A stretch of 64,000 nucleotides of DNA from Streptomyces griseoloalbus (lineage in GTDB: Bacteria; Actinomycetota; Actinomycetes; Streptomycetales; Streptomycetaceae). The first letter of the stretch is position 1. Every line of letters begins with the position of its first letter. A program made the translations under genes and the position numbers. The notes beneath the pieces were generated by a model. That model was not told the origin of the DNA and ran no database searches. It worked only from the letters and a program-made list of their open reading frames with translations. Location: contig BMUD01000014.1 in NCBI GenBank assembly GCA_014650015.1, positions 62,001 to 126,000 on the forward strand, read 5' to 3'. Below, one piece after another: positions 8,840 through 17,416 of this stretch.

Positions 8840-8883
8840 CGCGGGGCTGCGCGTGTCCGCGTGTGCGCGGATGCGGGTCGGTC

Positions 8884-8941
8884 GTGGTCGACCGCGCGGC
8901 TGCCCGCGCCCTGTGGTCGACCGCGCGGCTGCCCGCGCCCT
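8884..8941. repeat. two tandem copies of a 29-bp unit
   Basis: 8884-8912 and 8913-8941 are identical, each with GTGGTCGACC near the start. They lie in the 533-bp non-coding stretch 8840-9372, downstream of the RsbW-like gene. A run rich in GGCCGG palindromes follows (8960-8990). No function is recognised. Confidence 0.85.
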
Positions 8942-9309
8942 GCAGGTGCAGGGGGTGCACGGTCGGCCGGCCGTGCCGGCCGCACGTGAGTCCATGCGCC
9001 GGGTGTGCTTCCGTGCGCGGTGCCGACGAACAGGGCGTATGCCGCATCCCTCTCCATCTCACCCAAATCAGTGTTGACCCACCGTGATGGTTTGGTCACG
9101 CTGTTCGTCAGCGATTCGCCGCGAGGGGACGGCGAGGGCTCGGCGACCGGAGTCCTCGACGAGTGTGGGTCGTGATTCGGCGTTGGTTCCCTCGGGGTCG
9201 AGGGGAACCCGGGCGGGAGCGCCGAAGCCGGAAAGGCGGTGCGGCGCTGCCGTGCTCGGGGCGGACGGCGCCGCACCGCAGTCGACGGCGGGAGCGTGTG
9301 ACGCCCCGC

Positions 9310-9330
9310 TCGTCCACAGCCTGTGGACAA
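9310..9330. other. inverted pair of DnaA-box-like 9-mers
   Basis: TCGTCCACA (9310-9318, + strand) faces TTGTCCACA (9322-9330 on the - strand), separated by three bases. The second equals the Streptomyces DnaA-box consensus as I know it, and the first differs by one base. They lie in non-coding DNA 43 bp beyond the 3' end of the AraC-type gene. There is no dnaA, dnaN or box cluster, so this is not oriC. Confidence 0.6.
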
Positions 9331-9372
9331 CTCTGCGCGTGCTTCGGCGGGCCATGAGGTCCGCCGTGCCGC

Positions 9373-10416
9373 TCATGTCCCGGCCGTCGCGGGAGCGCCG
9401 GTCCGCTGCCGCCCGCCGGCCCGGAAGGTCCGCCGGTACGCCGTCGGCGTCACCCCCAGCGCCGCCTGAAGGTGCTGCCGCATCGACTGGGCCGTGCCGA
9501 AGCCGGCGTCGCGGGCCACCTGGTCCACCGACAGATCGGTGGACTCCAGCAGATGCCGGGCCCGCTCCACCCGCTGCTGCGTCAGCCACTGCCCCGGGCT
9601 GACACCGGCCTCCTCCCGGAAACGGCGTGTGAAGGTGCGTACCGACATCGCCTCCCGCGCGGCCATGTCGCGCAGCTGGATCGGCTCGTGCAGCCGGCCC
9701 AGCGCCCACGCGCGGGCACCGCTCGTGGACGCCTGCTGCGGATCGGGCACCGGTCGCCGGATGTACTGGGCCTGCCCGCCGTCGCGGTGCGGCGGTACGA
9801 CCGTGCGCCGGGCCACGTCGTTGGCGACGACGGCACCGTGGTCGCGCCGCACGATGTGCAGGCACAGGTCGATACCGGCCGCGACGCCCGCGGAGGTCAG
9901 GATGTCGCCGTCGTCGACGAACAGCACGTCCGGGTCGACCTCGACACGGGGGAAGAGCCGCTGGAGGCGCTCGGAGTCGGCCCAGTGGGTGGTGGCCGGG
10001 CGGCCGTCGAGGTAACCGGCGGCGGCGAGGACGTACACGCCGGTGCAGATGGAGGCGAGCCGGGTGCCGGGGCGGATGAGGGCGAGGGCGGCGGCCAGGT
10101 CGTCGGTCAGCTCGCCCCGCTCGTACACCGGGCCGAGCTCGTAGGAGGCGGGGACGATCACCGTGTCGGCGGTGGCGAGGGCCTCCGGGCCGTGGGCGAC
10201 GTGGACGGCGAAGTCGGCGTCGGTCTCGACCGGGCCGGGCGGCCGGACCGAGCAGGTGATCACCTCGTACAGGTGCCGCCCCCGCCCGTCCCTCGGCCGG
10301 CCGAAGATGCGATGCGGGATGCCCAGCTCGAAGGGGAGCAGCCCGTCCAGGGCGAGGACGACGACGCGGTGGGGCCGCGGGCCGGCGGACGAAGGGGTGG
10401 GCTCGACCGGATCCAT
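9373..10416 (-). CDS. GlxA-type transcriptional regulator: DJ-1/PfpI domain plus AraC HTH
   Basis: 347 aa. The N-terminal DJ-1/PfpI-like domain (about residues 17-185) has the nucleophile-elbow region LASICTGVYVLAAAG. The C-terminal AraC/XylS domain (about 235-335) has two HTH motifs, the second in DQVARDAGFGTAQSMRQHLQ. In this family the first domain senses a ligand rather than hydrolysing it. It diverges from an MFS transporter whose start is 72 bp away, so it probably controls that exporter and itself from the shared intergenic region. No effector can be named. Confidence 0.9.
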   Translation of the reverse strand: MDPVEPTPSSAGPRPHRVVVLALDGLLPFELGIPHRIFGRPRDGRGRHLYEVITCSVRPPGPVETDADFAVHVAHGPEALATADTVIVPASYELGPVYERGELTDDLAAALALIRPGTRLASICTGVYVLAAAGYLDGRPATTHWADSERLQRLFPRVEVDPDVLFVDDGDILTSAGVAAGIDLCLHIVRRDHGAVVANDVARRTVVPPHRDGGQAQYIRRPVPDPQQASTSGARAWALGRLHEPIQLRDMAAREAMSVRTFTRRFREEAGVSPGQWLTQQRVERARHLLESTDLSVDQVARDAGFGTAQSMRQHLQAALGVTPTAYRRTFRAGGRQRTGAPATAGT

Positions 10417-10487
10417 AGCCCGATCCTAGCGAATGCTGTCCTTCCGGCCACTCGATGCGGCGTGCTCGGCACCGGAAGCTCTAGGAC

Positions 10488-11804
10488 GTGACCCGGACAA
10501 CCGAGACCGCCGCCGCCCCGGAGCCGCCCGCGGGCGGCCGCACGCCGACCCGCACCCGCGTCCACCGCGCGTGGTTCGTCGCCGCCGTCACGTTCGTGAC
10601 GATCATCGGCGCCGCCGCCTTCCGTTCCGTACCGGGCCTGTTCATCGACCCGTTGAACGACGAGTTCGGCTGGTCGCGCGGCACCGTCGGCGCGGCGGTC
10701 TCCGTGAACCTCGCGCTGTACGGCCTCACCGCACCCTTCGCCGCGGCGCTGATGGACCGCTACGGCATCCGGCGGGTGGTCGCCGTCGCCCTCACCGTGA
10801 TCGCGCTCGGCTCGGGCCTGACGGTGTGGATGACCGCGGCCTGGCAGCTGATGCTGTGCTGGGGCCTGCTGGTGGGCCTCGGTTCCGGCTCCATGGCACT
10901 GGCCTTCGCCGCGACCGTCACCAACCGCTGGTTCGCCGAGCGGCGCGGCCTGGTCAGCGGCATCCTCACCGCCGCGTCCGCCTCCGGACAGCTGATCTTC
11001 CTGCCCGTGCTGTCCTGGATCGTCGACACGTACGACTGGCGTCCGGCGGCCGTCACCGTGGCGCTCGCCGCCCTCGCGGTGGTCCCGTTCGTCTGGCTGC
11101 TGCTGCACGACCACCCGGCCGACGTGGGCCAGAAGCCGTACGGCGCGAAGGAGTTCGTGCCCAAGCCCGCGCCCGTCCCCGGCGCCGCCCGGCGCGCGCT
11201 CGAGGTCCTGTCCTCGGCGGTGCGCACCGGCCCCTTCTGGCTGCTCGCCGGGACCTTCGCGATCTGCGGTGCCTCGACCAACGGCCTGATCCAGACCCAC
11301 TTCGTGCCCGCGTCCCACGACCACGGCATGCCGATCACGACCGCCGCCTCCCTGCTGGCCGTCATCGGCGTCTTCGACGTCGTCGGCACGGTGGCCTCCG
11401 GCTGGTTCACCGACCGCTTCGACTCCCGCCGCCTGCTCGCCGTCTACTACGCCCTGCGCGGTGTCTCGCTGCTCTTCCTGCCCATCCTGCTGGCGCCGGG
11501 CGTCCACCCGCCGATGCTCTTCTTCATCGTCTTCTACGGCCTCGACTGGGTCGCGACCGTGCCGCCCACCCTCGCCCTGTGCCGCGAGCACTACGGCGAC
11601 GACAGCCCGATCGTCTTCGGCTGGGTCCTCGCCTCCCATCAGGTGGGCGCCGCCGTCGTCGCCTTCCTCGGCGGCGTCGCGCGGGACACCTTCGGCTCCT
11701 ACGACGTGGTCTGGTACGCCTCGGGAGCGCTGTGCGCGGCGGCGGCGCTGATGGCGCTGGTGATCCGCCGCCGGCCGGCCGCGCGGGTTCTCGCGACCGC
11801 CTGA
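10488..11804 (+). CDS. major facilitator superfamily transporter
   Basis: 438 aa from a GTG start. It has twelve predicted membrane segments. The MFS loop 2-3 motif is recognisable (AALMDRYGIRRVVA, about residues 87-100) and a related motif follows TM8 (GWFTDRFDSRRLLA). The fold suggests proton-driven export or uptake of a small organic molecule, possibly of the monocarboxylate/oxalate-formate type. It is divergently transcribed from the GlxA-like regulator, and the short gap suggests control by it. The substrate is unknown. Confidence 0.88.
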   Translation: MTRTTETAAAPEPPAGGRTPTRTRVHRAWFVAAVTFVTIIGAAAFRSVPGLFIDPLNDEFGWSRGTVGAAVSVNLALYGLTAPFAAALMDRYGIRRVVAVALTVIALGSGLTVWMTAAWQLMLCWGLLVGLGSGSMALAFAATVTNRWFAERRGLVSGILTAASASGQLIFLPVLSWIVDTYDWRPAAVTVALAALAVVPFVWLLLHDHPADVGQKPYGAKEFVPKPAPVPGAARRALEVLSSAVRTGPFWLLAGTFAICGASTNGLIQTHFVPASHDHGMPITTAASLLAVIGVFDVVGTVASGWFTDRFDSRRLLAVYYALRGVSLLFLPILLAPGVHPPMLFFIVFYGLDWVATVPPTLALCREHYGDDSPIVFGWVLASHQVGAAVVAFLGGVARDTFGSYDVVWYASGALCAAAALMALVIRRRPAARVLATA

Positions 11805-11868
11805 CCGCCGGCCGCGTGACACGCCCCCTCGGGGAGTACCGCGATCACCCCGCGCGTACGCTGCGCGC

Positions 11869-12780
11869 ATGGGACGGGGGGAGGGCGGCCGGCGGAGCGA
11901 TCTGCACACGGCCGCGGCGCTGGGCGCGGGGCAGCTGCCCGCGGCCGGTCTGCTGTGGTGGATCATCGCCGACAGCGGCACCGACGACTACGGCGCCGGA
12001 TACGGCGGAGCGTTCGGGCTGCTCTGTGTGCTCCTCTTCGCCCCGCTCGTACTGCCCTGCCTCGGCCTGCTGCACGCGGTCCTGCACCCGCTGCCGGCCC
12101 TGGCCCTCGCCCGCCGCGCCGCCCGGCACGTCCGGGGGCCCGAGTGGGCGCGGCACCTCGGGGGCGTGGTGCTGCTCGGGACGGCCTGGGCGGCACCGGT
12201 CACCCTGCTGTGGGGCGGGTCGTTCCCGGCCACGGCCCTGGCGCTGTCCCTCCTGGGCGTGCTGCCCGTGCTCGGCATCGCCTCCGGGCGCGGGCGGACC
12301 CGGCGCACGGGGCGGGCGTGGGGGACCTGGGGCATCTGGCTGGGCGCGGCGCCGGTCTCCGCCGCCCTGTTCGTGGCGGCCTTCCTCGGTGCCCTGCTGG
12401 CCTCCTTCACCGGAGTGCTCGCCGAGTACGAGCCGCCGAAGCTGTCCGCCGGGCAACTCGCCGGGGTCTGGCGCGGGGACGACGGCGCGGTCCTGCGGCT
12501 GCTGCCCGGCGGCCGGGCGGAGAGCACCGCACTGCCGGCCCGGGGCGCGTTCGACGATGCGCCGGACGCGGAGGACTTCGTGGTCTGTGAGGGGTCCGGC
12601 ACCTGGAGTCCCGACACGCCGGATCGCGCGGGGGAGCGGGACGGCGTCCTCCTGAGCCTCGACGGGGACTGCGGCCGGGAGACGGTGTGGACGATCGGCG
12701 GTACGGCCGACGATCCCGAACTGTTCGTGCTGTTCGGCGACCCGGACGCCGGTGACCTGCGCGTCCTGACGCGGAGCTGA
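11869..12780 (+). CDS. multi-pass membrane protein with C-terminal extracytoplasmic domain
   Basis: 303 aa. About five hydrophobic segments occupy residues 10-190. They are followed by a soluble domain of about 115 residues with strands such as LAGVWRGDDGAVLRLLPGG, two cysteines (FVVCEGSG and GDCGRET), and an ending that reads like a beta-sandwich or lipocalin-like repeat. I know no named family for it. It is convergent with the flavoprotein gene, 40 bp apart. Coding bias is strong. Confidence 0.75.
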   Translation: MGRGEGGRRSDLHTAAALGAGQLPAAGLLWWIIADSGTDDYGAGYGGAFGLLCVLLFAPLVLPCLGLLHAVLHPLPALALARRAARHVRGPEWARHLGGVVLLGTAWAAPVTLLWGGSFPATALALSLLGVLPVLGIASGRGRTRRTGRAWGTWGIWLGAAPVSAALFVAAFLGALLASFTGVLAEYEPPKLSAGQLAGVWRGDDGAVLRLLPGGRAESTALPARGAFDDAPDAEDFVVCEGSGTWSPDTPDRAGERDGVLLSLDGDCGRETVWTIGGTADDPELFVLFGDPDAGDLRVLTRS

Positions 12781-12820
12781 CGGGCCGTCACCGCTCCGTC
12801 GTAGGCGCCGCGCACGGCCG

Positions 12821-14023
12821 TCACCCGGGCAGCCGGGAGACTCCCCCCGTCCCCGAGCGGGACACCGCTCGGGCGATGCGCCGGGCGTCGAGGGCGAGTT
12901 CGCGCAGGTTGCCGCTGATCGGGGTGGTGAAGCCGGTGAAGTAGAGGCCGGGGGCGTTGTCCGGGGTGCGGGCGCCGTGGACGACCGGTCGGCCGCGGTC
13001 GTCGAGGACGCCGAGGCCGCCGACCAGGCCCTCCAGGCCGCGGACGTAGCCGGTGGCCGCGATGACCGCGTCCGGGCGGACGCGCTCGCCGTCGGCCAGG
13101 ACGACCGCGCCGTCCTCGAACCCCTCCACCGCGGCCACGATCTCCACCGCCCCCGTGCGTACGGCGTCGATGAGGCCGACGTCCTGCACGGGGATGGCCC
13201 CCTCCTTCACCCGGCTGTAGAGACCGGTGCCGGGAAGGGGGAGGCCCTGGGCCGACAGGTCCGGCAGTGCCACCCTCGCCTGGGCCCGGGACAGCCGGTC
13301 GACGAGGCCGGCCGGCAGGCGGCGCACCAGGAGGCCCGAGTACTGCGCGGGCCAGCCCGCGGTCGAGCGGCGCACGATGTGCGGAGGGGTGCGCACCGCC
13401 AGCCGCACCCGGGAGGCGCCCCCCTCCACCAGGTCCACGGCTATCTCGGCCCCCGTGTTGCCGACGCCCACGACGAGCACGTCCCGGCCGGCGAAGGGCT
13501 TCGCGTTGCGGTAGGCGCAGGCGTGCAGGAACTCGCCGGTGTACGCGTCCCGGCCGGGCCAGTCGGGGATGCGGGGCGTGTGGTTGAAGCCGGTGGCGAC
13601 GACGACCGCGGCGCCGGTCAGTTCGCGGCCCCCGGTGGCGTGCAGCAGCCAGCCGGTGCCGTCGGGGGCGCGCTCGACCCGGGAGACCTCGACCCCGGTG
13701 ACGATCTCCAGGCGGTGGTGCTCGGCGTACTTCTCCAGGTACCGGACCACGTCGTCCCGGGCCACCCACCGCCCGAACCGGCGCGGCATCGGCAGACCGG
13801 GCAGGGCGGACAGCCGCCGGGTGGTGTGCAGGCGCAGCCGGTCGTAGTGGCGCCGCCACGAGTCCCCCACACGGTCCGACCGCTCCAGGACCACGGCCCG
13901 TATCCCCCGGGCGCGCAGGGCGTACGCGACGGCGAGTCCGCCCGGCCCGCCGCCGATGACGTAGACGGGGCGCTCTGCCCGGTGGGGCGCGGTGGGCTGC
14001 GCGGAGGTGGTGGAGTCGGCCAT
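12821..14023 (-). CDS. FAD/NAD(P)-dependent flavin monooxygenase-like oxidoreductase
   Basis: 400 aa. The FAD dinucleotide motif GGGPGGLA is near residue 24 and a second Rossmann motif, GVGNTGAE, is around residue 190 for NADPH. The layout FLHACAYRNAKPFAG before the second motif resembles the flavin-containing monooxygenase fingerprint, but the full Baeyer-Villiger signature is absent. A C-terminal ATG-type motif is present as VIAATGYVRGL. It probably oxygenates a heteroatom in a small molecule; the substrate is unknown. It is transcribed alone, convergent with the membrane protein and divergent from the GNAT gene. Confidence 0.85.
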   Translation of the reverse strand: MADSTTSAQPTAPHRAERPVYVIGGGPGGLAVAYALRARGIRAVVLERSDRVGDSWRRHYDRLRLHTTRRLSALPGLPMPRRFGRWVARDDVVRYLEKYAEHHRLEIVTGVEVSRVERAPDGTGWLLHATGGRELTGAAVVVATGFNHTPRIPDWPGRDAYTGEFLHACAYRNAKPFAGRDVLVVGVGNTGAEIAVDLVEGGASRVRLAVRTPPHIVRRSTAGWPAQYSGLLVRRLPAGLVDRLSRAQARVALPDLSAQGLPLPGTGLYSRVKEGAIPVQDVGLIDAVRTGAVEIVAAVEGFEDGAVVLADGERVRPDAVIAATGYVRGLEGLVGGLGVLDDRGRPVVHGARTPDNAPGLYFTGFTTPISGNLRELALDARRIARAVSRSGTGGVSRLPG

Positions 14024-14125
14024 GAGCGCGAGCGTAATCCCGCACCTGGTTGATGGGTCTCGGTCAAGACCGGAATTGATTGCGGATTGATCACGTGTGT
14101 AGGGATCGCGGGTTTGAATGTCCCC

Positions 14126-14233
14126 ATGTCCTCCTCAGGCGAGCGCAATCGGATGTCCCCTCCAGGCGAGCGCAATCGGATGTCCCCTCCAGTCGAGCGC
14201 GACCGGATGTCCTCCCCGGGCGAGCGCGGCCGG
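14126..14233 (+). repeat. four tandem 27-bp units at the 5' end of a GNAT gene
   Basis: Four consecutive 27-bp units each begin with ATGTCC and encode nine residues of the form MS[SP][SP]xER followed by a variable residue and Arg. Units 2 and 3 are the most alike. Each supplies an in-frame ATG, so the protein could start at any unit and the locus can expand or contract by slippage without shifting frame. Confidence 0.9.
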
Positions 14234-14833
14234 CCCGGGCCCCTCCCCGAACTCCGCGGTCACGGTCTGCGCCTGCGCCCCTGGGACCCCGAGTCCCGGG
14301 CCGACGTGGAGGTGTGGCTGCGCGGCCTCACGGACCCGGAGTTCCGGCGCTGGAACACTCCGTTCCGGCCGATCACGGATACGGACAGCGCCCGGGAGTC
14401 GCTGCGCCGATGCGCACGGTACGACGCGGACGGCACGGGGGCGTCCTTCCGGATCGCCGACGCCGGCAGCGGTACGGCGCTCGGGCACATCGGCGTCAAC
14501 GACATGCACCCCGTGCTGCTGCGCGGCACGGTCGGCTACTGGGTGCTCCCCGAGGCGCGCGGCCGGGGGGTCGCCGGACGGGCGCTGCTGCTCGCCGCGC
14601 ACTGGGCCCTGACCGAACGCGGCCTGCACCGGCTGGAGCTGAACCACGCCCTGGGGCACGAGGCGTCCTGCCGGGTCGCCGAGCGGTGCGGGTTCCGCCA
14701 CGAGGGGACCATGCGCGGGGCGATCTTCGAGGCCGGCCGCCACGACGCCTTCCGCGACGCCCATCTGCACGCCCGCCTCGCGACCGACCCGGAGCCCGGC
14801 CCCGGCACGGTCACGGCCACAGCAGCTCCCTGA
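14126..14833 (+). CDS. GNAT-family N-acetyltransferase (RimJ/RimL type)
   Basis: 235 aa from the first repeat ATG. After about 36 residues of Met/Ser/Arg repeats comes a standard GNAT domain: motif D/C (LRLRPWDPESRADVEVWLRG), the acetyl-CoA loop VLPEARGRGVAGRAL and motif B with HRLELNHALGHEASCRVAERCGF (in two parts, about residues 165-195). The family acetylates ribosomal-protein N-termini, amino acids or antibiotics; the substrate cannot be told. It overlaps the convergent PNPOx gene by 23 bp at the 3' ends. A TTG at 14087 is an unlikely earlier start. Confidence 0.85.
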   Translation: MSSSGERNRMSPPGERNRMSPPVERDRMSSPGERGRPGPLPELRGHGLRLRPWDPESRADVEVWLRGLTDPEFRRWNTPFRPITDTDSARESLRRCARYDADGTGASFRIADAGSGTALGHIGVNDMHPVLLRGTVGYWVLPEARGRGVAGRALLLAAHWALTERGLHRLELNHALGHEASCRVAERCGFRHEGTMRGAIFEAGRHDAFRDAHLHARLATDPEPGPGTVTATAAP

Positions 14834-15476
14834 CCCACCCCCGCGCCTCGCGGCGGTAGCGCAGCCGGACGTGCCGCCGCCGGGCGTCGCCCTGGAAGAA
14901 CTCCACCTCGTCCGGGAGCAGCCGGTACAGGGTCCAGGACGGCGCCGGGGCGTCCGGCTCCCGCCGCGCCCGTTCCCAGGCTTCCTCCGAGGCCCGGGCC
15001 AGCTCCTCCACCGAGCCGAGGACGGCGCTCTGCCTGCCGGTCAGCGCGGCGGCCAGCGCCCCGGTGGAGCGGACCCGCAGATCCGCCCGCGCCTCCTCGG
15101 CCGGTGCGGCACCGACGGGTCCGCGCACCCGCACCTGGCGGCCCAGCACCGGCCAGTAGAAGGCCAGCGCGGCATACGGGCGGTCGGCGAGCTGGCCGCC
15201 CTTGCGGCTGTGCGCGTGGGTCGCGAAGGACCAGCCGTCGGCGTCCGCGCCGTGCAGCATCACGATCCGCGCGTCCGGCAGCCCTCCGGCGTCCGCGGTG
15301 GCCAGGGACATGGTGTGCGGCTCGGGCTGCCCGGCCGCCACCGCCTCGGCGAACCACCGCGTGAACAGCGCCAGCGGCTCGGCGGGTGCCGCGTCCGGGT
15401 CGAGCGGGGGCAGGTCGGTGACCGCCGGGTCCCACACCCGCAGGGACCTCAGCAGCTCGTGGAGATCGGGTTCCAT
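14811..15476 (-). CDS. pyridoxamine 5'-phosphate oxidase family protein
   Basis: 221 aa, close to the PdxH length. It shows the FMN-binding split-barrel order of that family: MSLATADAGGLPDARIVMLHG, FATHAHSRKGGQL, RPYAALAFYWPVLGRQVRVRG, and a C-terminal LYRLLPDEVEFFQGDARRRH matching the PdxH dimerisation region. It probably oxidises pyridoxamine or pyridoxine phosphate to PLP, or is one of the PdxH-like paralogues of Streptomyces acting on other substrates. PdxH usually has K[AG]xQL and the ending RLxP, and both are approximated here. The 3' end overlaps the GNAT gene. Confidence 0.85.
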   Translation of the reverse strand: MEPDLHELLRSLRVWDPAVTDLPPLDPDAAPAEPLALFTRWFAEAVAAGQPEPHTMSLATADAGGLPDARIVMLHGADADGWSFATHAHSRKGGQLADRPYAALAFYWPVLGRQVRVRGPVGAAPAEEARADLRVRSTGALAAALTGRQSAVLGSVEELARASEEAWERARREPDAPAPSWTLYRLLPDEVEFFQGDARRRHVRLRYRREARGWVRELLWP

Positions 15477-15715
15477 GTCCCGATTGTCGGGCGTGCGGCA
15501 CGCTCACGCCGACCCGAGGTCCGACGGCACCCACCGCTCGGGCGGCATGCGCACGATGACCTGCCCGCCGTGGTCACCTCCTGCGAGTCGGCGCGCGGGG
15601 CTCACCCCGTGCCGGCGCACCACGCGACGGGCGGCGGCCCACCGGAGTGAACCGCCGCCCGCATGACAGGACTTGGATGGAGGAGGACCGCCGAAGAGGG
15701 TGCGCCGCCGGGCGG

Positions 15716-16363
15716 TTACCTGGACGGCTTCCTGCCGGTGACTCCCAGGTGCACCAACAGCGCCAGGTTGGGTTTGAGTTCGGCCTGCTTCACGCCCCAG
15801 GAGGAGACGGCCTTCTGGTGCGAGGCCACGGCCGCGAGCATGGCGACCAGCGAACCGGCGATCGCCGCCGGGTTCACGTCCTTGTCGACCCGCCCCTTGG
15901 ACTGCAACTCGGCCACGGACTCCGCCAGCGAGTTGTTCACGGAGTTCAGGATCTTCGTACGGAGCTTGGAGAAACGTTTATCGCCCTCGGCCGCACCGAG
16001 ATCCACGACGCGCAGGATGGCGTCGTTCTTCCGCCAGAACTCCAGGAAGCCGTCCACGAGTTGCTGCGCCGTCTGCCAGCCGGCCTTGCCGGCCCAGGAG
16101 CGGCCCTCCAGCAGCTCGGTCAACCCGGCGCCCTCCGCGGCCATTTGCTCGGCGATCTCCAGAACGGCGCCCTCGACGTCCGGGAAGTACTGGTAGAACG
16201 TGGCCGGCGAAGTCCCGGCGCGGCGGGCGACATCGATGACTTTGACATCCCGGTAGGGGGACGAGCTGAGCATCTCGCTGAGGCAGTCGAGCAGCTTCTG
16301 CCGGGTCGCCTGCCCACGCCGGCCGGCCACGCGGCCGTCGACGGTACGCACTTGTCCTGTCAT
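15716..16363 (-). CDS. TetR-family transcriptional regulator
   Basis: 215 aa. The N-terminal TetR HTH covers about residues 18-65, with the recognition segment VIDVARRAGTSPATFYQYFPDVEGAVLEI. The C-terminal domain (about 75-210) is helical and probably binds a ligand. It is divergent from the KbpA candidate with a gap of about 120 bp, so it may regulate kbpA/afsK as well as itself; that is inference. From memory a TetR gene occupies this place upstream of kbpA in S. coelicolor. Confidence 0.9.
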   Translation of the reverse strand: MTGQVRTVDGRVAGRRGQATRQKLLDCLSEMLSSSPYRDVKVIDVARRAGTSPATFYQYFPDVEGAVLEIAEQMAAEGAGLTELLEGRSWAGKAGWQTAQQLVDGFLEFWRKNDAILRVVDLGAAEGDKRFSKLRTKILNSVNNSLAESVAELQSKGRVDKDVNPAAIAGSLVAMLAAVASHQKAVSSWGVKQAELKPNLALLVHLGVTGRKPSR

Positions 16364-16485
16364 GACGTCAGCTTACCGACGGGTGATCGGAGCGCGATTC
16401 GGCCGACTGCAAATGGGGTGTGGGGGTTCCCGGAGGCTGGTGTGCCTGGTCTGCGGGGTGCGGGCGACGAGGTTACTTTGGCGGC

Positions 16486-17208
16486 ATGGCCGAAAACAGG
16501 GCATCGGATTACCCGGAGGGCACCCCCTGCTGGGTGGACGCGCAGCTTCCCGACGTGGCGGCGGGCAGGCGGTTCTACGGTGAGCTCTTCGGATGGACCT
16601 TCGAGGACCAGCCCCAGGGAACCGTCCGCGCGCTGAAGGACGGAGAGCCCGTCGCCTCCCTCGCGCGCAAGACGGACGGCCGGCTGCCCACCGTGTGGAC
16701 GGTGTCCTTCGCCACCCCCGATGCCGAGGCGCTGTGCCGGCGGATCCGCGTGGGCGGCGGACAGATCGTCTCGCCGCCGGCGCGGTTCGGCGACCTGGGC
16801 GTCACCGCGCTCGTCACCGACCGCGAGGGCGCCGTGTTCGCCCTCTGGCAGGCCGGGGAGAGCCGCGGCTTCGGCCGCCGGCACGAGCCGGGCACCTTCG
16901 CCTGGGTCCAGCTGTACACCCGGGACACCGAGACGGCCGACACCTTCTACGGCGGCCTCTTCCACGACGCCCTGTTCGGTCCGGACGCCGACCCCGACTT
17001 CGGCCGCGCACCGGTCTCGGACGTCTTCCCCGCCGAGATGCCGCCGCACTTCCTCGTCCACTTCGCCGTCGAGGACCCCGAGGCGGGCATGCGGGAGGCG
17101 GCCCGGCTCGGCGGCCGGGTCCAGGTTCCGCCCTTCGAGACGTCCTACGGCGCCGCGGCCGTGGTCACCGACAATCAGGGGGCGTCCTTCGCCCTGCTGC
17201 ACCGCTGA
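16486..17208 (+). CDS. kbpA: two-domain VOC/glyoxalase-fold protein, probable AfsK-binding inhibitor KbpA
   Basis: 240 aa made of two VOC modules (about residues 12-120 and 130-238), each opening like WVDAQLPDVAAGRRFYGELFGW or WVQLYTRDTETADTFYGGLF. It lies just upstream of afsK in the same direction. In S. coelicolor the gene just upstream of afsK encodes KbpA, a protein of about 250 aa that binds unphosphorylated AfsK and inhibits its autophosphorylation. Identity with KbpA therefore rests on position and length; I could not align them. The ATG at 16486 gives a normal VOC N-terminus; a GTG at 16420 is upstream. Confidence 0.7.
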   Translation: MAENRASDYPEGTPCWVDAQLPDVAAGRRFYGELFGWTFEDQPQGTVRALKDGEPVASLARKTDGRLPTVWTVSFATPDAEALCRRIRVGGGQIVSPPARFGDLGVTALVTDREGAVFALWQAGESRGFGRRHEPGTFAWVQLYTRDTETADTFYGGLFHDALFGPDADPDFGRAPVSDVFPAEMPPHFLVHFAVEDPEAGMREAARLGGRVQVPPFETSYGAAAVVTDNQGASFALLHR

Positions 17209-17416
17209 ACCGCCCACCGAGCCGTCCATGGACCCACCCGTCCGCCCATGGTGTCGTATGTAAACCTGGACACCCTATTTGTCGGCCGGTTCGCAACCGG
17301 GCGCCCGGACAGGAAGAATCGGGGTGCGTGGCGCCGCGGCGGTGCGGTGGTGAGACGCTGCACTTCGGTCGCGTGCACAGGTGGTGGCGCGACTCGTACG
17401 GGGAGGTGGCAGGCAA

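Noticed and set aside
9310-9330. Replication origin suggested by the DnaA-box pair
   Set aside because: Only two boxes, with no dnaA or dnaN and no AT-rich unwinding region.
9084-9602. Rightward open frame upstream of the GlxA-type gene
   Set aside because: Low-complexity composition, no start site, and it runs into the antisense of the AraC domain. The DnaA-box pair in it lies in apparent non-coding DNA.
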